A stretch of 64,000 nt of DNA from Roseomonas genomospecies 6 (GTDB lineage: Bacteria > Pseudomonadota > Alphaproteobacteria > Azospirillales > Azospirillaceae): NCBI RefSeq assembly GCF_008365375.1, contig NZ_QOKW01000004.1:248001-312000 (forward strand), given 5' to 3'. Under the pieces are notes generated by a model, which had not been told where the DNA came from, ran no database searches, and saw nothing but the letters and a program-made list of their open reading frames with translations. Made by a program: the position numbers and the translations under genes. How positions within the stretch are numbered: the first letter of the stretch is position 1; every line of letters starts with the position of its first letter. Of this stretch, positions 53,479 to 61,572 are shown one piece after another.

Positions 53479-53649
53479 GTGTTCGAGCTGATCTACATCG
53501 GTCTCTGCCTGCTGGTCGGGTTTCTGGGGATCGGCCGCCGCGGCGGCTTCCTGCTTTACGCCTTCCTGGCGGTGGTGCTGACGCCGCCCGGCGCCCTTCT
53601 CGTCATGATTCTGCTGACCACCCGCCGCAAGAAGCGGGCCAAGGCGTGA
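53479..53649 (+). CDS. Small two-helix membrane protein, 56 residues
   Basis: GTG start with AAGGGAAGC upstream. It holds two hydrophobic segments (FELIYIGLCLLVGFLGIG and FLLYAFLAVVLTPPGALLVMILL, in parts) and a basic tail TTRRKKRAKA. Its stop overlaps the GTG start of the solute-binding protein (GTGA). It resembles small membrane proteins that sit beside transporters. No family is recognised. Confidence 0.7.
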   Translation: MFELIYIGLCLLVGFLGIGRRGGFLLYAFLAVVLTPPGALLVMILLTTRRKKRAKA

Positions 53650-54407
53650 CCGCGGCGATGGCACCCGTCCTCCGCCCCGCCCTGCGGCGTCTGCTGCCGG
53701 CCCTGCTGGTTCTGCTCGCCGCCATCGGTCCGGCGCGCGCCGAATACTGGACCATCGCGTCGGAAGACCATTTCCCGCCCTACAACTACTCCTTCAACGG
53801 CAAGCGCATGGGCATCGACACGGACATCGTCGCCGCCCTGCTGAAGGAGCTGAACATCACCCCGGTCCACCGGCCGCTGTCCTGGAACGAGGTCGTCCGG
53901 TCGATGGACGAGAACACCGCCGACGTGGGGTTCCAGTTCATCGCCTCGCCCGCCCGCTTCGCCCAATACAACATGATCGGGCCGTTCCGCACCGGCACCA
54001 CCGTCTTCATGGTGCGCAAGGACTCGCCCATCGCCTTCGAGCGGCTGGAGGATCTGACCCCCTACCGCATCGGCGTGGTGGACGGCTTCGCCTACGCACC
54101 GGACTTCGACGCGGCGACCTACCTGGAGAAGCTTCCGTCCAGCAGCAACGTCGTCAATTTCCGCCGCCTGATCCTGGGCCGGGTGGACGTGATCGTCGGC
54201 GACCTGCATGTGCTGAACCACATGGCCAAGCAGGACGGGCGGCTGAAGGACGTGCGCGTCCTGCCCAAGCCGCTGGGACTTATCCCCCGCTACATCGCCA
54301 TGCCCAAGGCGCGCAAGGAGAAGGCGGAGCGGCTGCAGGCCGCCTTCGTCAAGCTGCGCGACAACGGAACCATCACCCGCATCCTCGACTCCTGGCTGGC
54401 GGAGTGA
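53646..54407 (+). CDS. Family-3 extracellular solute-binding protein
   Basis: A 253-residue periplasmic protein with signal peptide ending PARAEYW. The family-3 pattern is EDHFPPYNYSFNGKRMGIDT, VGFQFIASPARFAQYNM, LTPYRIGVVDGFAY and RVDVIVGDLHVL. No matching amino-acid permease follows; instead come exporter-type ABC proteins. A sensing or ligand-presenting role is therefore as likely as uptake. GTG at 53646 overlaps the previous stop, and an ATG at 53658 is an alternative. Confidence 0.85.
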   Translation: MTAAMAPVLRPALRRLLPALLVLLAAIGPARAEYWTIASEDHFPPYNYSFNGKRMGIDTDIVAALLKELNITPVHRPLSWNEVVRSMDENTADVGFQFIASPARFAQYNMIGPFRTGTTVFMVRKDSPIAFERLEDLTPYRIGVVDGFAYAPDFDAATYLEKLPSSSNVVNFRRLILGRVDVIVGDLHVLNHMAKQDGRLKDVRVLPKPLGLIPRYIAMPKARKEKAERLQAAFVKLRDNGTITRILDSWLAE

Positions 54408-54416
54408 GGCGGACCG

Positions 54417-56141
54417 ATGAGCAAGAGCAAGACAACCAAGCGCGCCGCTCCCAGCCGCCCGCAGTCCAATCGCCCGGCCTCGGCCCTGCTGCCCCTGATC
54501 GGGCTGGCCGACCGTGAGATCCTGACCCGGCTGGTGGTCACCGGCTGCGTCGCCGCCACCGCCAACCTCATCAGCCTGATGAGCCTCAGCGCGGAGCTGA
54601 ACGGCTGGATGCGCGGCGAGGTTCTGGACACGCCCTTCCTGATCTTCTGCCTGTCGCTTCTGGTCTCCTACGCCTTCAGCAAGCGCTTCGTCGGGCTGGT
54701 GCTGACCACCGGATTCAGCGCGCTGGCCGGGGTGCGGCGGCGCTTCCTTCAGGCCGTCACGCTGGGCAACCACGCCGACATCCTGGACATGCAGGCCCGG
54801 CGCGCCTTCGACCTGGGCAACCACCATCTGGAGCGCATTGCGGCGCTGCTGCCAAACCTGTCCATCGCCGCCAACATGATGCTGGTGGCGGTCGTCGCCT
54901 ACCTCTACCTGTGGACGCTGTCCACGGTGGGCGCCACGCTGCTGCTGGTCGCCGGGGTGCTGGTCGGCGGCTGGTACGTGCGCGAGGCGCAGCGGACCCG
55001 CGCGCTGCTGGGGCAGGCCAAGGAGTCCGAGCTGCGGATGCTCCAGGGCTTTTCCGAGCTGGTCGGCGGCAACGCCGAGATCAAGCTGGGCAAGGCGCGG
55101 CGCGACGAGCTGACCCAGGCGGTGGAGGCCGACGTCGCCCGCTGGGAGGATCTGAAGCGGCGCCACGGGCGCAATCTGGGAGAGCTGTTCTCCTGGATCG
55201 CCACCATCGTCATCGGCTTTTCCGCGGTCTTCGTCTTCATCTTCCCGCGCATGGGCGCGCTGTCGGCGGCGGAGCTTCCGCTGGTGACCTCGGTCATCCT
55301 GTTCCTCGCCCGGCCCCTGTCGAAGTTCCTCAACGCCGTGCCCGACTACATCGCGGCGGAGGACGCGGCGAACCAGCTCACCAGCCTTCTCGCCACCCTG
55401 CCGGCGGCGGAGTACGAGCCGTCGAAGCTGGCCCGCGCGCCGCGCCGCTTCTCCGCAATCGAGCTGCGGGGCGTCCGCTTCGCCTACCGCGCCGGAATGC
55501 GCCCCGAACCCTTCGTCATCGGCCCCATCGACATGACCATCCCGGCGGGAAGCGTCGTCGGCATCGTCGGAGCCAACGGGTCGGGCAAGTCCACGCTGCT
55601 GCGCGCCATCCCGCTGCTGTTCCGCCCCGACGAGGGGCAGGTCCTTCTCGACGGACAGGCGGTGGGGGGCGACCGGCTGGAATCCTACCGCGACCTGTTC
55701 TGCGCGGTGTTCCAGGACCACCACCTGTTCACCCGCCTGCCGCAGGGGCCGACCTTCGACGCGGAGCTGTTCCGCGAGATGCTGGCCTATCTGAAGATCG
55801 ACCATCTGGTGCCGGAGACCGGCGACGGGCTTCTGAACCGCGACCTGTCCAAGGGCCAGCGCCGCCGCGTCGCCCTGGCGGTCGCGGTCGCGGAGGGGCG
55901 CCCGATCATCATCCTCGACGAATGGACGTCCGACCAGGACGCCGAGTTCCGCACCCGCTTCACCAGCGAGATCATCGGCAAGCTGCGGGCTCTGGGCCGC
56001 ACCGTGATCTTCGTGTCGCACGACGGCGACGTGTCGTCCTTCTGCGACGTGACCATTCGAATGACCAACGGACAGATGGACGCGCCGGTCGGGAAGACCG
56101 CGACGCGCCCCGCCACGGCTTTGCTCCAGGAGACCGCGTGA
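54417..56141 (+). CDS. SyrD/PvdE-type ABC exporter (membrane and ATPase domains), first copy
   Basis: A 574-residue half-transporter. The membrane domain has helices up to about 310. The ATPase has Walker A GANGSGKST (about 385), signature LSKGQRRR and Walker B ILDEWTSDQD (about 497), then SHDGDV. The DEW(A/T)xDQ form instead of DEPTSALD marks the cyclic-peptide exporter family of SyrD, PvdE and YojI. No peptide synthetase gene is in the window, so the cargo is unknown. It lies 2 bases from the SPFH gene and probably pairs with, or parallels, the copy after it. Confidence 0.88.
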   Translation: MSKSKTTKRAAPSRPQSNRPASALLPLIGLADREILTRLVVTGCVAATANLISLMSLSAELNGWMRGEVLDTPFLIFCLSLLVSYAFSKRFVGLVLTTGFSALAGVRRRFLQAVTLGNHADILDMQARRAFDLGNHHLERIAALLPNLSIAANMMLVAVVAYLYLWTLSTVGATLLLVAGVLVGGWYVREAQRTRALLGQAKESELRMLQGFSELVGGNAEIKLGKARRDELTQAVEADVARWEDLKRRHGRNLGELFSWIATIVIGFSAVFVFIFPRMGALSAAELPLVTSVILFLARPLSKFLNAVPDYIAAEDAANQLTSLLATLPAAEYEPSKLARAPRRFSAIELRGVRFAYRAGMRPEPFVIGPIDMTIPAGSVVGIVGANGSGKSTLLRAIPLLFRPDEGQVLLDGQAVGGDRLESYRDLFCAVFQDHHLFTRLPQGPTFDAELFREMLAYLKIDHLVPETGDGLLNRDLSKGQRRRVALAVAVAEGRPIIILDEWTSDQDAEFRTRFTSEIIGKLRALGRTVIFVSHDGDVSSFCDVTIRMTNGQMDAPVGKTATRPATALLQETA

Positions 56142-56142
56142 C

Positions 56143-57465
56143 ATGGCTGACCAGGCCTTCACCTACGACGACGCCGATGCGACGCCGCAGCCGAAGTCGC
56201 GCCTGCGCGCGCTGCTGGGCAACTGGTACGAGGAGCACCGCCGGTCGCTGCTGTGCACGCTGCTGGTGGGCATTCTGATCTTCCTCTACTTCGCCCCGTC
56301 CATCGTCGTCTTCATCCCCGCCGGTCACGGCGGCGTGCTGTGGAAGCGCTTCCACCAGGGCACCCAGATGGCTCCGGCCCTGGCGGAGGGCGTGCACGTC
56401 ATCTTCCCCTGGGACAAGATCGAGGTCTACGATCTGCGCCTTCAGGAGGACACCCGCTCCTATTCCGCCATCGCCAACGACGGCCTGAACGTCAGCATCG
56501 AGATCACGGTCCGCTACCGCCCCTACGCGGAGATGCTGGCGGCCCTGCACAAGAACGTCGGGCCGAACTATCTGGAAGTGCTTCTGGTGCCGGAGGTCGG
56601 GTCGGTCTCGCGCGAGATCGTGTCGCGCTTCAAGGCCGACGAACTCTACGCCCACCGCCGCCTGCGCGTTCAGACCGAGGCGTTCGAGCAGGTCGCCGAC
56701 CGCGTGATGTACGCCCAGATCATCGGGGCCGAGGACACGCCGAAACCGGACGGGCGCACCAAGACCGGCTATCTGCTGATCCAGGACATCCTGATCCGCA
56801 ACGTCTCGCTGCCCGAAGCGATCATGGTGTCGATCGAGCGCAAGATCCAACAGGACCAGGCCGCCCAGGAATACCAGTTCCGCCTGCAGCGCGAGCTGTT
56901 CGAAAGCCAGCGCAAGCAGTTGGAAGGCCAGGGCATCCGCGCCTTCCAGGAGACGGTCCAGGCCAACCTGACCGAGAACTACCTGCGCTGGCGCGGCATC
57001 GAGGCGACGCTGGAGCTGGCCCATTCGCCCAACGCCAAGATCGTCGTCATCGGCAACGCCGCCAGCGGCGGGCTGCCGCTGATCCTCGACGCGGCGACGG
57101 GCCAGGGCGCCACCATCCCGATGCCTGGCGCCCCCATTCCCGGCGTGCCGCATCCGGGCGCGCCGAACGCCACGGTGACCATGCCGTCGAGCAGCCTTCC
57201 CGTGCCGCCCGCCGCGCAGCTTCCCTCGCTGAGCGGCGACGGCACGCCCGGACAGGTGCCGGTCGCCCAGATGCCCAGCCTGAACACCGCCGGGGCCGGC
57301 CCCGCGCCGGGCGCGCCATCCGCGTCCACCCACGCGCCGACCGCGCCGGTTCCCGGTGTCAAGCCCGAGCCGGCGGGGGCCGCAAAGGATGGAATGGCCG
57401 CATCCGCCCCCATCCTGTCGAAGATGTCGCCCTCCCGCCTGATCGACCTCATCCAGTCCAAGTGA
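56143..57465 (+). CDS. SPFH/prohibitin-like membrane scaffold protein
   Basis: A 440-residue protein with one helix (about 36-58) and an SPFH domain: VVFIPAGHGGVLWKRFHQGT, DLRLQEDTRSYSAIANDGLN and ITVRYRPYAEMLAALHKNVG. A helical stretch rich in Gln/Glu (QQDQAAQEYQFRLQRELF) follows. The last 130 residues are Pro/Ala-rich and low-complexity. SPFH proteins form large membrane rings. Lying between two ABC exporter genes, this one may organise them. It overlaps neither neighbour but spacing is 1 and 7 bases. Confidence 0.88.
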   Translation: MADQAFTYDDADATPQPKSRLRALLGNWYEEHRRSLLCTLLVGILIFLYFAPSIVVFIPAGHGGVLWKRFHQGTQMAPALAEGVHVIFPWDKIEVYDLRLQEDTRSYSAIANDGLNVSIEITVRYRPYAEMLAALHKNVGPNYLEVLLVPEVGSVSREIVSRFKADELYAHRRLRVQTEAFEQVADRVMYAQIIGAEDTPKPDGRTKTGYLLIQDILIRNVSLPEAIMVSIERKIQQDQAAQEYQFRLQRELFESQRKQLEGQGIRAFQETVQANLTENYLRWRGIEATLELAHSPNAKIVVIGNAASGGLPLILDAATGQGATIPMPGAPIPGVPHPGAPNATVTMPSSSLPVPPAAQLPSLSGDGTPGQVPVAQMPSLNTAGAGPAPGAPSASTHAPTAPVPGVKPEPAGAAKDGMAASAPILSKMSPSRLIDLIQSK

Positions 57466-57472
57466 GCCGGCG

Positions 57473-59152
57473 ATGGATCTCTGGCGCATCCTGAGACGCG
57501 ACGCCCTGCGCAACATGCAGCCGCTGATGCTGCTGGCGGTGCTGGCGGCGGCGCTCAACCTCGCCCTGCTGACCTCGCTGAACAGCGCGCTGGTCATCAT
57601 GGACGACCCGGAGGGGTTGCAGCGGCTGCTGTTCATCTTCCTGCTGTCCGCCTTCTCCTGGCGGTTCGCGCAGGGCTGGATGATGAGCGCGGCGTCCAAG
57701 CGGATTCAGGCGGCGCTGGCGATCCTGCGCGTCGACCTGCTGCGCCGGGCCGTGGCCGCCGACCTGCCGGACGCCATGGCGGTCGGCTCCGCCCGCCTCG
57801 CCCAGGTCGCCGGGCCGGAGCTGCAACTGCTGGCCCAGGCGGTGCCGACCCTGGTCATCAGCTTCCAGTCGGTCGCGGCCATCGTTCTGTGCCTGCTGTA
57901 TCTCGCCACCCTGTCGAACGCCGCGGTGCTGATCGTGCTGGGCTTCCTGACGGTCGGCGGCGTCCTGATCACCCGCTCCGTCCTGCGGCTGGAGCGGCTG
58001 TCGGAGACGATCCACGAGGCCGAGGGCGCGCTGTCGGAACGGTCGGACCACATCCTGCAAACCCTGCGCGAGTGCAAGCTGAACCGGCGGCGCGCCGCCA
58101 ACGCGCTGTCCGACGCGACCGCCTGCGCCGAGGCCCTGCGGACGGAGCGCCACCGCTTCGGCGCCGAGTACAGCCACTATTTCACGCTCAGCGAGCTGAC
58201 CTACTACGCGGCGCTGGCCGGGATCATCTTCCTGCTGCCGGCGGTGACCAGCACCGACATCGCGACCGTCGTGCTGGCCGGCCACGCCGCCGCCTTCATC
58301 GCCTACCCGGTCATCACCATCGTCGCCTCCTACCCCTCCTACATCAGCGCCGAGACCGCCGCCCGCTCCTATCTGGCGGTGGAGGCGGAGCTGAAGGCGC
58401 CGCCCCGTTCCGTCACACCCCGTCCCGGGCAGCGCCGGGCGAAGGACGCGCCACCGACCGGCTTCACCGGCTTCTCCGTCCTCGCGCTCGACGGCGCCGC
58501 CTACCGCCACGCCGGGCGCGACGGCATCGGCTCCTTCACCGTGGGGCCCATCGACCTGACGGTGGAGCGCGGCAGCACCGTGTTCATCACCGGCCACAAC
58601 GGCGCCGGCAAGAGCACGCTGGTCCATATGCTGCTCGGCCTCTACCCGGCGCAGCGCGGCAGCCTGAGCGTGGACGGCGCGGTGGTGACGGCGGACACGC
58701 TGGGCTCCTACCGCGACCTGTTCTCCGTCGTCTTCTCCGACAACCACGTCACCCGCCAGCTCTACGGCGCGGTGTCGCTGGAGGACGGCTTCGCCGACGA
58801 GCTGCTGGACCTCCTGGAAATGTCCGACAAGGTGATGGTCGAGGACCGCGCCTTCTCCACGGTGGACCTGTCGCAGGGGCAGAAGAAGCGCCTCGCCCTG
58901 ATCGCCGCCCTGCTGGAGCGCAAGCCCGTGCTGGTGCTGGACGAATGGGCCGCCGACCAGTCCCCCTATTTCCGGCGGAAATTCTACCGCGAGATCATTC
59001 CCTGGATGAAGGCGCGCGGAATCACCGTGATCGCCGTGACCCACGACGACGCGTACTTCGACGCCGCCGACGTGCAAATCCAGGTGGAGCAGGGCGGTAT
59101 CCGCCGGCTCGACACCCCCACCCTTCCGGCCCCCGACCTGCTGCCCGCCTGA
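57473..59152 (+). CDS. SyrD/PvdE-type ABC exporter, second copy
   Basis: A 559-residue half-transporter. Membrane helices reach to about 300. Walker A is GHNGAGKST (about 374), the signature LSQGQKKR and Walker B VLDEWAADQSP, followed by FRRKFYREIIPWMKARG and VTHDDAYFDAAD. These match SyrD/PvdE/YojI closely. It is clearly diverged from the first copy, so this is an old pair that may work as a heterodimer around the SPFH protein. Confidence 0.9.
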   Translation: MDLWRILRRDALRNMQPLMLLAVLAAALNLALLTSLNSALVIMDDPEGLQRLLFIFLLSAFSWRFAQGWMMSAASKRIQAALAILRVDLLRRAVAADLPDAMAVGSARLAQVAGPELQLLAQAVPTLVISFQSVAAIVLCLLYLATLSNAAVLIVLGFLTVGGVLITRSVLRLERLSETIHEAEGALSERSDHILQTLRECKLNRRRAANALSDATACAEALRTERHRFGAEYSHYFTLSELTYYAALAGIIFLLPAVTSTDIATVVLAGHAAAFIAYPVITIVASYPSYISAETAARSYLAVEAELKAPPRSVTPRPGQRRAKDAPPTGFTGFSVLALDGAAYRHAGRDGIGSFTVGPIDLTVERGSTVFITGHNGAGKSTLVHMLLGLYPAQRGSLSVDGAVVTADTLGSYRDLFSVVFSDNHVTRQLYGAVSLEDGFADELLDLLEMSDKVMVEDRAFSTVDLSQGQKKRLALIAALLERKPVLVLDEWAADQSPYFRRKFYREIIPWMKARGITVIAVTHDDAYFDAADVQIQVEQGGIRRLDTPTLPAPDLLPA

Positions 59153-59218
59153 CCGGGCACCAGATCGGAACCGCAAATCGAATCCTCCCCTCCCCCAGAC
59201 GCGAGACCGAGGCACACC

Positions 59219-60388
59219 ATGATCCTTCTCACCGGCGGCACCGGCTTTCTCGGTGGTTCCTTCTACCTCGACGCCGTCAAGAACGGGACCGCGGCGGACT
59301 GCCTGCTGCTGATCCGCGGCGCCGACGAGGCCGCCTGCCGCGCCCGTCTCGCCAGCAATCTGGCGCGCTGCGTCGACCGCGCCACGGCCCAGGCCTACGC
59401 CGACCTCTGCCAGATCATTCCGGGCGACCTTCAGTCGCTGGCGACCAGCGCCGACCCGCGGCTGGACGCGGTGTCCCACATCGTCCACGTCGCCGCCGAC
59501 ACCTCCTTCGACAGCCGCCATTCGGTCTGGCAGATCAACGTGGACGGCACGCTGGCGCTGGCCGCCCGCGCCCGCCGCATGAAGCACCTCCAGCGCTTCC
59601 TGCACATCGGCACCGCCTTCTGCTGCGGCGAGACGCCGTGGCTGGAAATGGTGGAGGAGGCCCCGGCCCCCGGCCACGACACGCCGCACATCGTCGAATA
59701 CACCCGCAGCAAGGCGGCGGCGGAACGCGCGCTCGCCGCCGGCTTCCCCGACCTGCCGATCGTCGTCTGCCGCCCGTCCATCGTCGTCGGCCACACCGCG
59801 ATGGGCGTGCGCCCGAGCGCCAGCATCTTCTGGTTCTTCCGGCTGGTCGACCGCACCGGCGTCCTGCCCTGCTCGCCGGACGGCTTCATCGACATCGTTC
59901 CGGTGGACTGGGCCTCGGCCCGGCTGCACGACCTGCTGCGCAAGCCCGACCTGAAGCACGGCCTCTACCACATCTCCGCCGGTCTCGGCAGCCGGACGAC
60001 CTGGAGCGACTTCCAGGCCGCCTTCGCCGCCCACGGCCACGAGGGCACCCGTCCCTACAGCTTCTTCGACCCGAAGGGGCCGGAGGGCTGGAAGCCTTTC
60101 GACCGGGCCTTCCGCCTCGCCTTCCCGCAGCGCGACATCCTGCACCGCACGATGATGGCGGGCGGGCGCAAGTACCACCGCTTCACCGCGCAGGACATCG
60201 CCTTCGACAACAGCCGCCTGCTGGCCGAGGGCTTCGCCCCGCCGCCGCGCTTCGCCGACTATATCGGCGTCTGCCTGACCAACCCCGGCACGACCATCGC
60301 CGAGCAGTTCGTGGACGACGCTGCCAGCTTCGAGTTCGACGAGTCGCTGTCGTCCGACGCCGGGGCTCCCGCCACCGCCGCTGCTTAA
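59219..60388 (+). CDS. Thioester-reductase/fatty acyl-CoA reductase-like NAD(P)-binding protein
   Basis: A 389-residue protein of the NAD_binding_4 (male sterility) branch. It has the loop GGTGFLGG at residues 5-12, VSHIVHVAADTSFDSRHSVW and the active-site YTRSK (Y161, K165), then CRPSIVVGHTAMG. Such domains release thioester-bound chains as aldehydes or alcohols, or modify acyl groups. Neither a carrier protein nor a synthetase domain is fused here, so the substrate is unknown. It follows the exporters by 66 bases. Confidence 0.85.
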   Translation: MILLTGGTGFLGGSFYLDAVKNGTAADCLLLIRGADEAACRARLASNLARCVDRATAQAYADLCQIIPGDLQSLATSADPRLDAVSHIVHVAADTSFDSRHSVWQINVDGTLALAARARRMKHLQRFLHIGTAFCCGETPWLEMVEEAPAPGHDTPHIVEYTRSKAAAERALAAGFPDLPIVVCRPSIVVGHTAMGVRPSASIFWFFRLVDRTGVLPCSPDGFIDIVPVDWASARLHDLLRKPDLKHGLYHISAGLGSRTTWSDFQAAFAAHGHEGTRPYSFFDPKGPEGWKPFDRAFRLAFPQRDILHRTMMAGGRKYHRFTAQDIAFDNSRLLAEGFAPPPRFADYIGVCLTNPGTTIAEQFVDDAASFEFDESLSSDAGAPATAAA

Positions 60389-60412
60389 GCCCTACCGCCG
60401 GAGAAGGACGCC

Positions 60413-60826
60413 ATGCCGCTCCTCATCCCCACCCGCCTCGCCTCCAGCCCGATCCACGGGCTGGGGCTCTTCGCCGAGGAGGCGGTCGCCGCCGGCACGC
60501 CGGTGTGGGCGTTCGACGCCCGCATCGACCGCCTGCTGACGCCGGACGACGCCGTGCTGACCGATTTTCCGCAGGTCGCCCGGCTGATCGACTTCCACGG
60601 CTGCGTGATCGAGGGGGTCGGCGTGCTTCTGCCGGGGGACGACGCCCGGTTCCTCAACCATGCGGACGGTCCATCCATCGGGCGGGCCGATCCCGGCGAC
60701 TGGCGGCGCTTCGTCGCCCGCCGCGACATCGCCGCGGGGGAAGAGATCACCTGCAACTACGAGGACATCTGCGCCGACGTGCGCGAGGCGGGGGCGGCGC
60801 TCTACCTGACCGGTGCCGCTGGATGA
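60413..60826 (+). CDS. SET-domain protein, predicted lysine methyltransferase
   Basis: A 137-residue stand-alone SET domain. It has SPIHGLGLFAEEAVAAG, the NH-motif in DARFLNHADGPS and GEEITCNYEDI. These are the S-adenosylmethionine and active-site regions. GGAGAAGG lies just upstream of the ATG. The target could be a protein of this locus. It overlaps the next gene by 4 bases. Confidence 0.85.
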   Translation: MPLLIPTRLASSPIHGLGLFAEEAVAAGTPVWAFDARIDRLLTPDDAVLTDFPQVARLIDFHGCVIEGVGVLLPGDDARFLNHADGPSIGRADPGDWRRFVARRDIAAGEEITCNYEDICADVREAGAALYLTGAAG

Positions 60827-61572
60827 GCACGCTTCCGGCCCTGCGGACCAGCTTAGTCGAACCGGCGGCCCTGACGCCGGAGCGGCGCGCGGCGATGTTC
60901 GCCCTGCTCAGCGTCTGGTTCGAAGGCTACGGCGAGGACTATTTCAACGAGGAGCTGGAAGACCTCGACCACTGCGTGGTGCAGGAGGACGCCGGGACCG
61001 GGGAACTGGTCGGCTTCGCCACTATCTACCGGCAGGCAACGGAGATCGGCGGCACCGCCGTCGGCGCCTTCCACACCGCCCATTGCATCCTGGAGCGCCG
61101 CTTCTGGGGGTCGAACGGGCTGGTGCGCTCGATGGTCGCCGAGATGGTCGCCCGCGCCCGCGCCGACCGCTCGGGACGGCTGTGGTACTGGAGCTACAGC
61201 GCGGTCGGCTACCGCTCCTACCGCTACATGCCGATGCTGTTCGTCCGTCACACGCCCCATCCGGACGAGGCCCCCGATGACCTGGACCGGGCGGTGCGCG
61301 ACCACATCGGGCGGGAATGCTTCGCCCATTATTACGACCCCGGCACCGGCACCGTGGACTGGCAGTGGCAAGGCTACGGCCTGACCGAGGAGGCCCGCGC
61401 CATCAGCGAGGCCAAGCTCGACAGCCCAGCGGTCGCCCGGTTCCGCCGCATCAACCCGCGCTGGGCCGACAGCGTGGAGATCCTCTGCCTCGCCCGGCTG
61501 GAGGACGACAACCTCACCCCCTTCGGCCACCGCTGGTTTCCCACCAGCCCTCCACTCTCGACCCTGGAATGA
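60823..61572 (+). CDS. Acyltransferase-like (GNAT-type) protein, uncertain
   Basis: A 249-residue protein. An early DHCVVQEDAGTGELVGFATIYR and later MVAEMVARARADRSGRLWYW fit GNAT-like strands and helices, but the acetyl-CoA loop is not clear. The C-terminal half has WQWQGYGLTEEARAISEAKL. It overlaps the SET gene and the porin by 4 bases each and so is translated with them. If a transferase, it might work on the same product as the reductase. Confidence 0.5.
   Translation: MSTLPALRTSLVEPAALTPERRAAMFALLSVWFEGYGEDYFNEELEDLDHCVVQEDAGTGELVGFATIYRQATEIGGTAVGAFHTAHCILERRFWGSNGLVRSMVAEMVARARADRSGRLWYWSYSAVGYRSYRYMPMLFVRHTPHPDEAPDDLDRAVRDHIGRECFAHYYDPGTGTVDWQWQGYGLTEEARAISEAKLDSPAVARFRRINPRWADSVEILCLARLEDDNLTPFGHRWFPTSPPLSTLE

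Noticed and set aside
53646-59152. Calling the family-3 binding protein and ABC genes an amino-acid importer
   Set aside because: The ABC proteins are exporter-type half-transporters with DEWxDQ motifs, and no importer permease is present.
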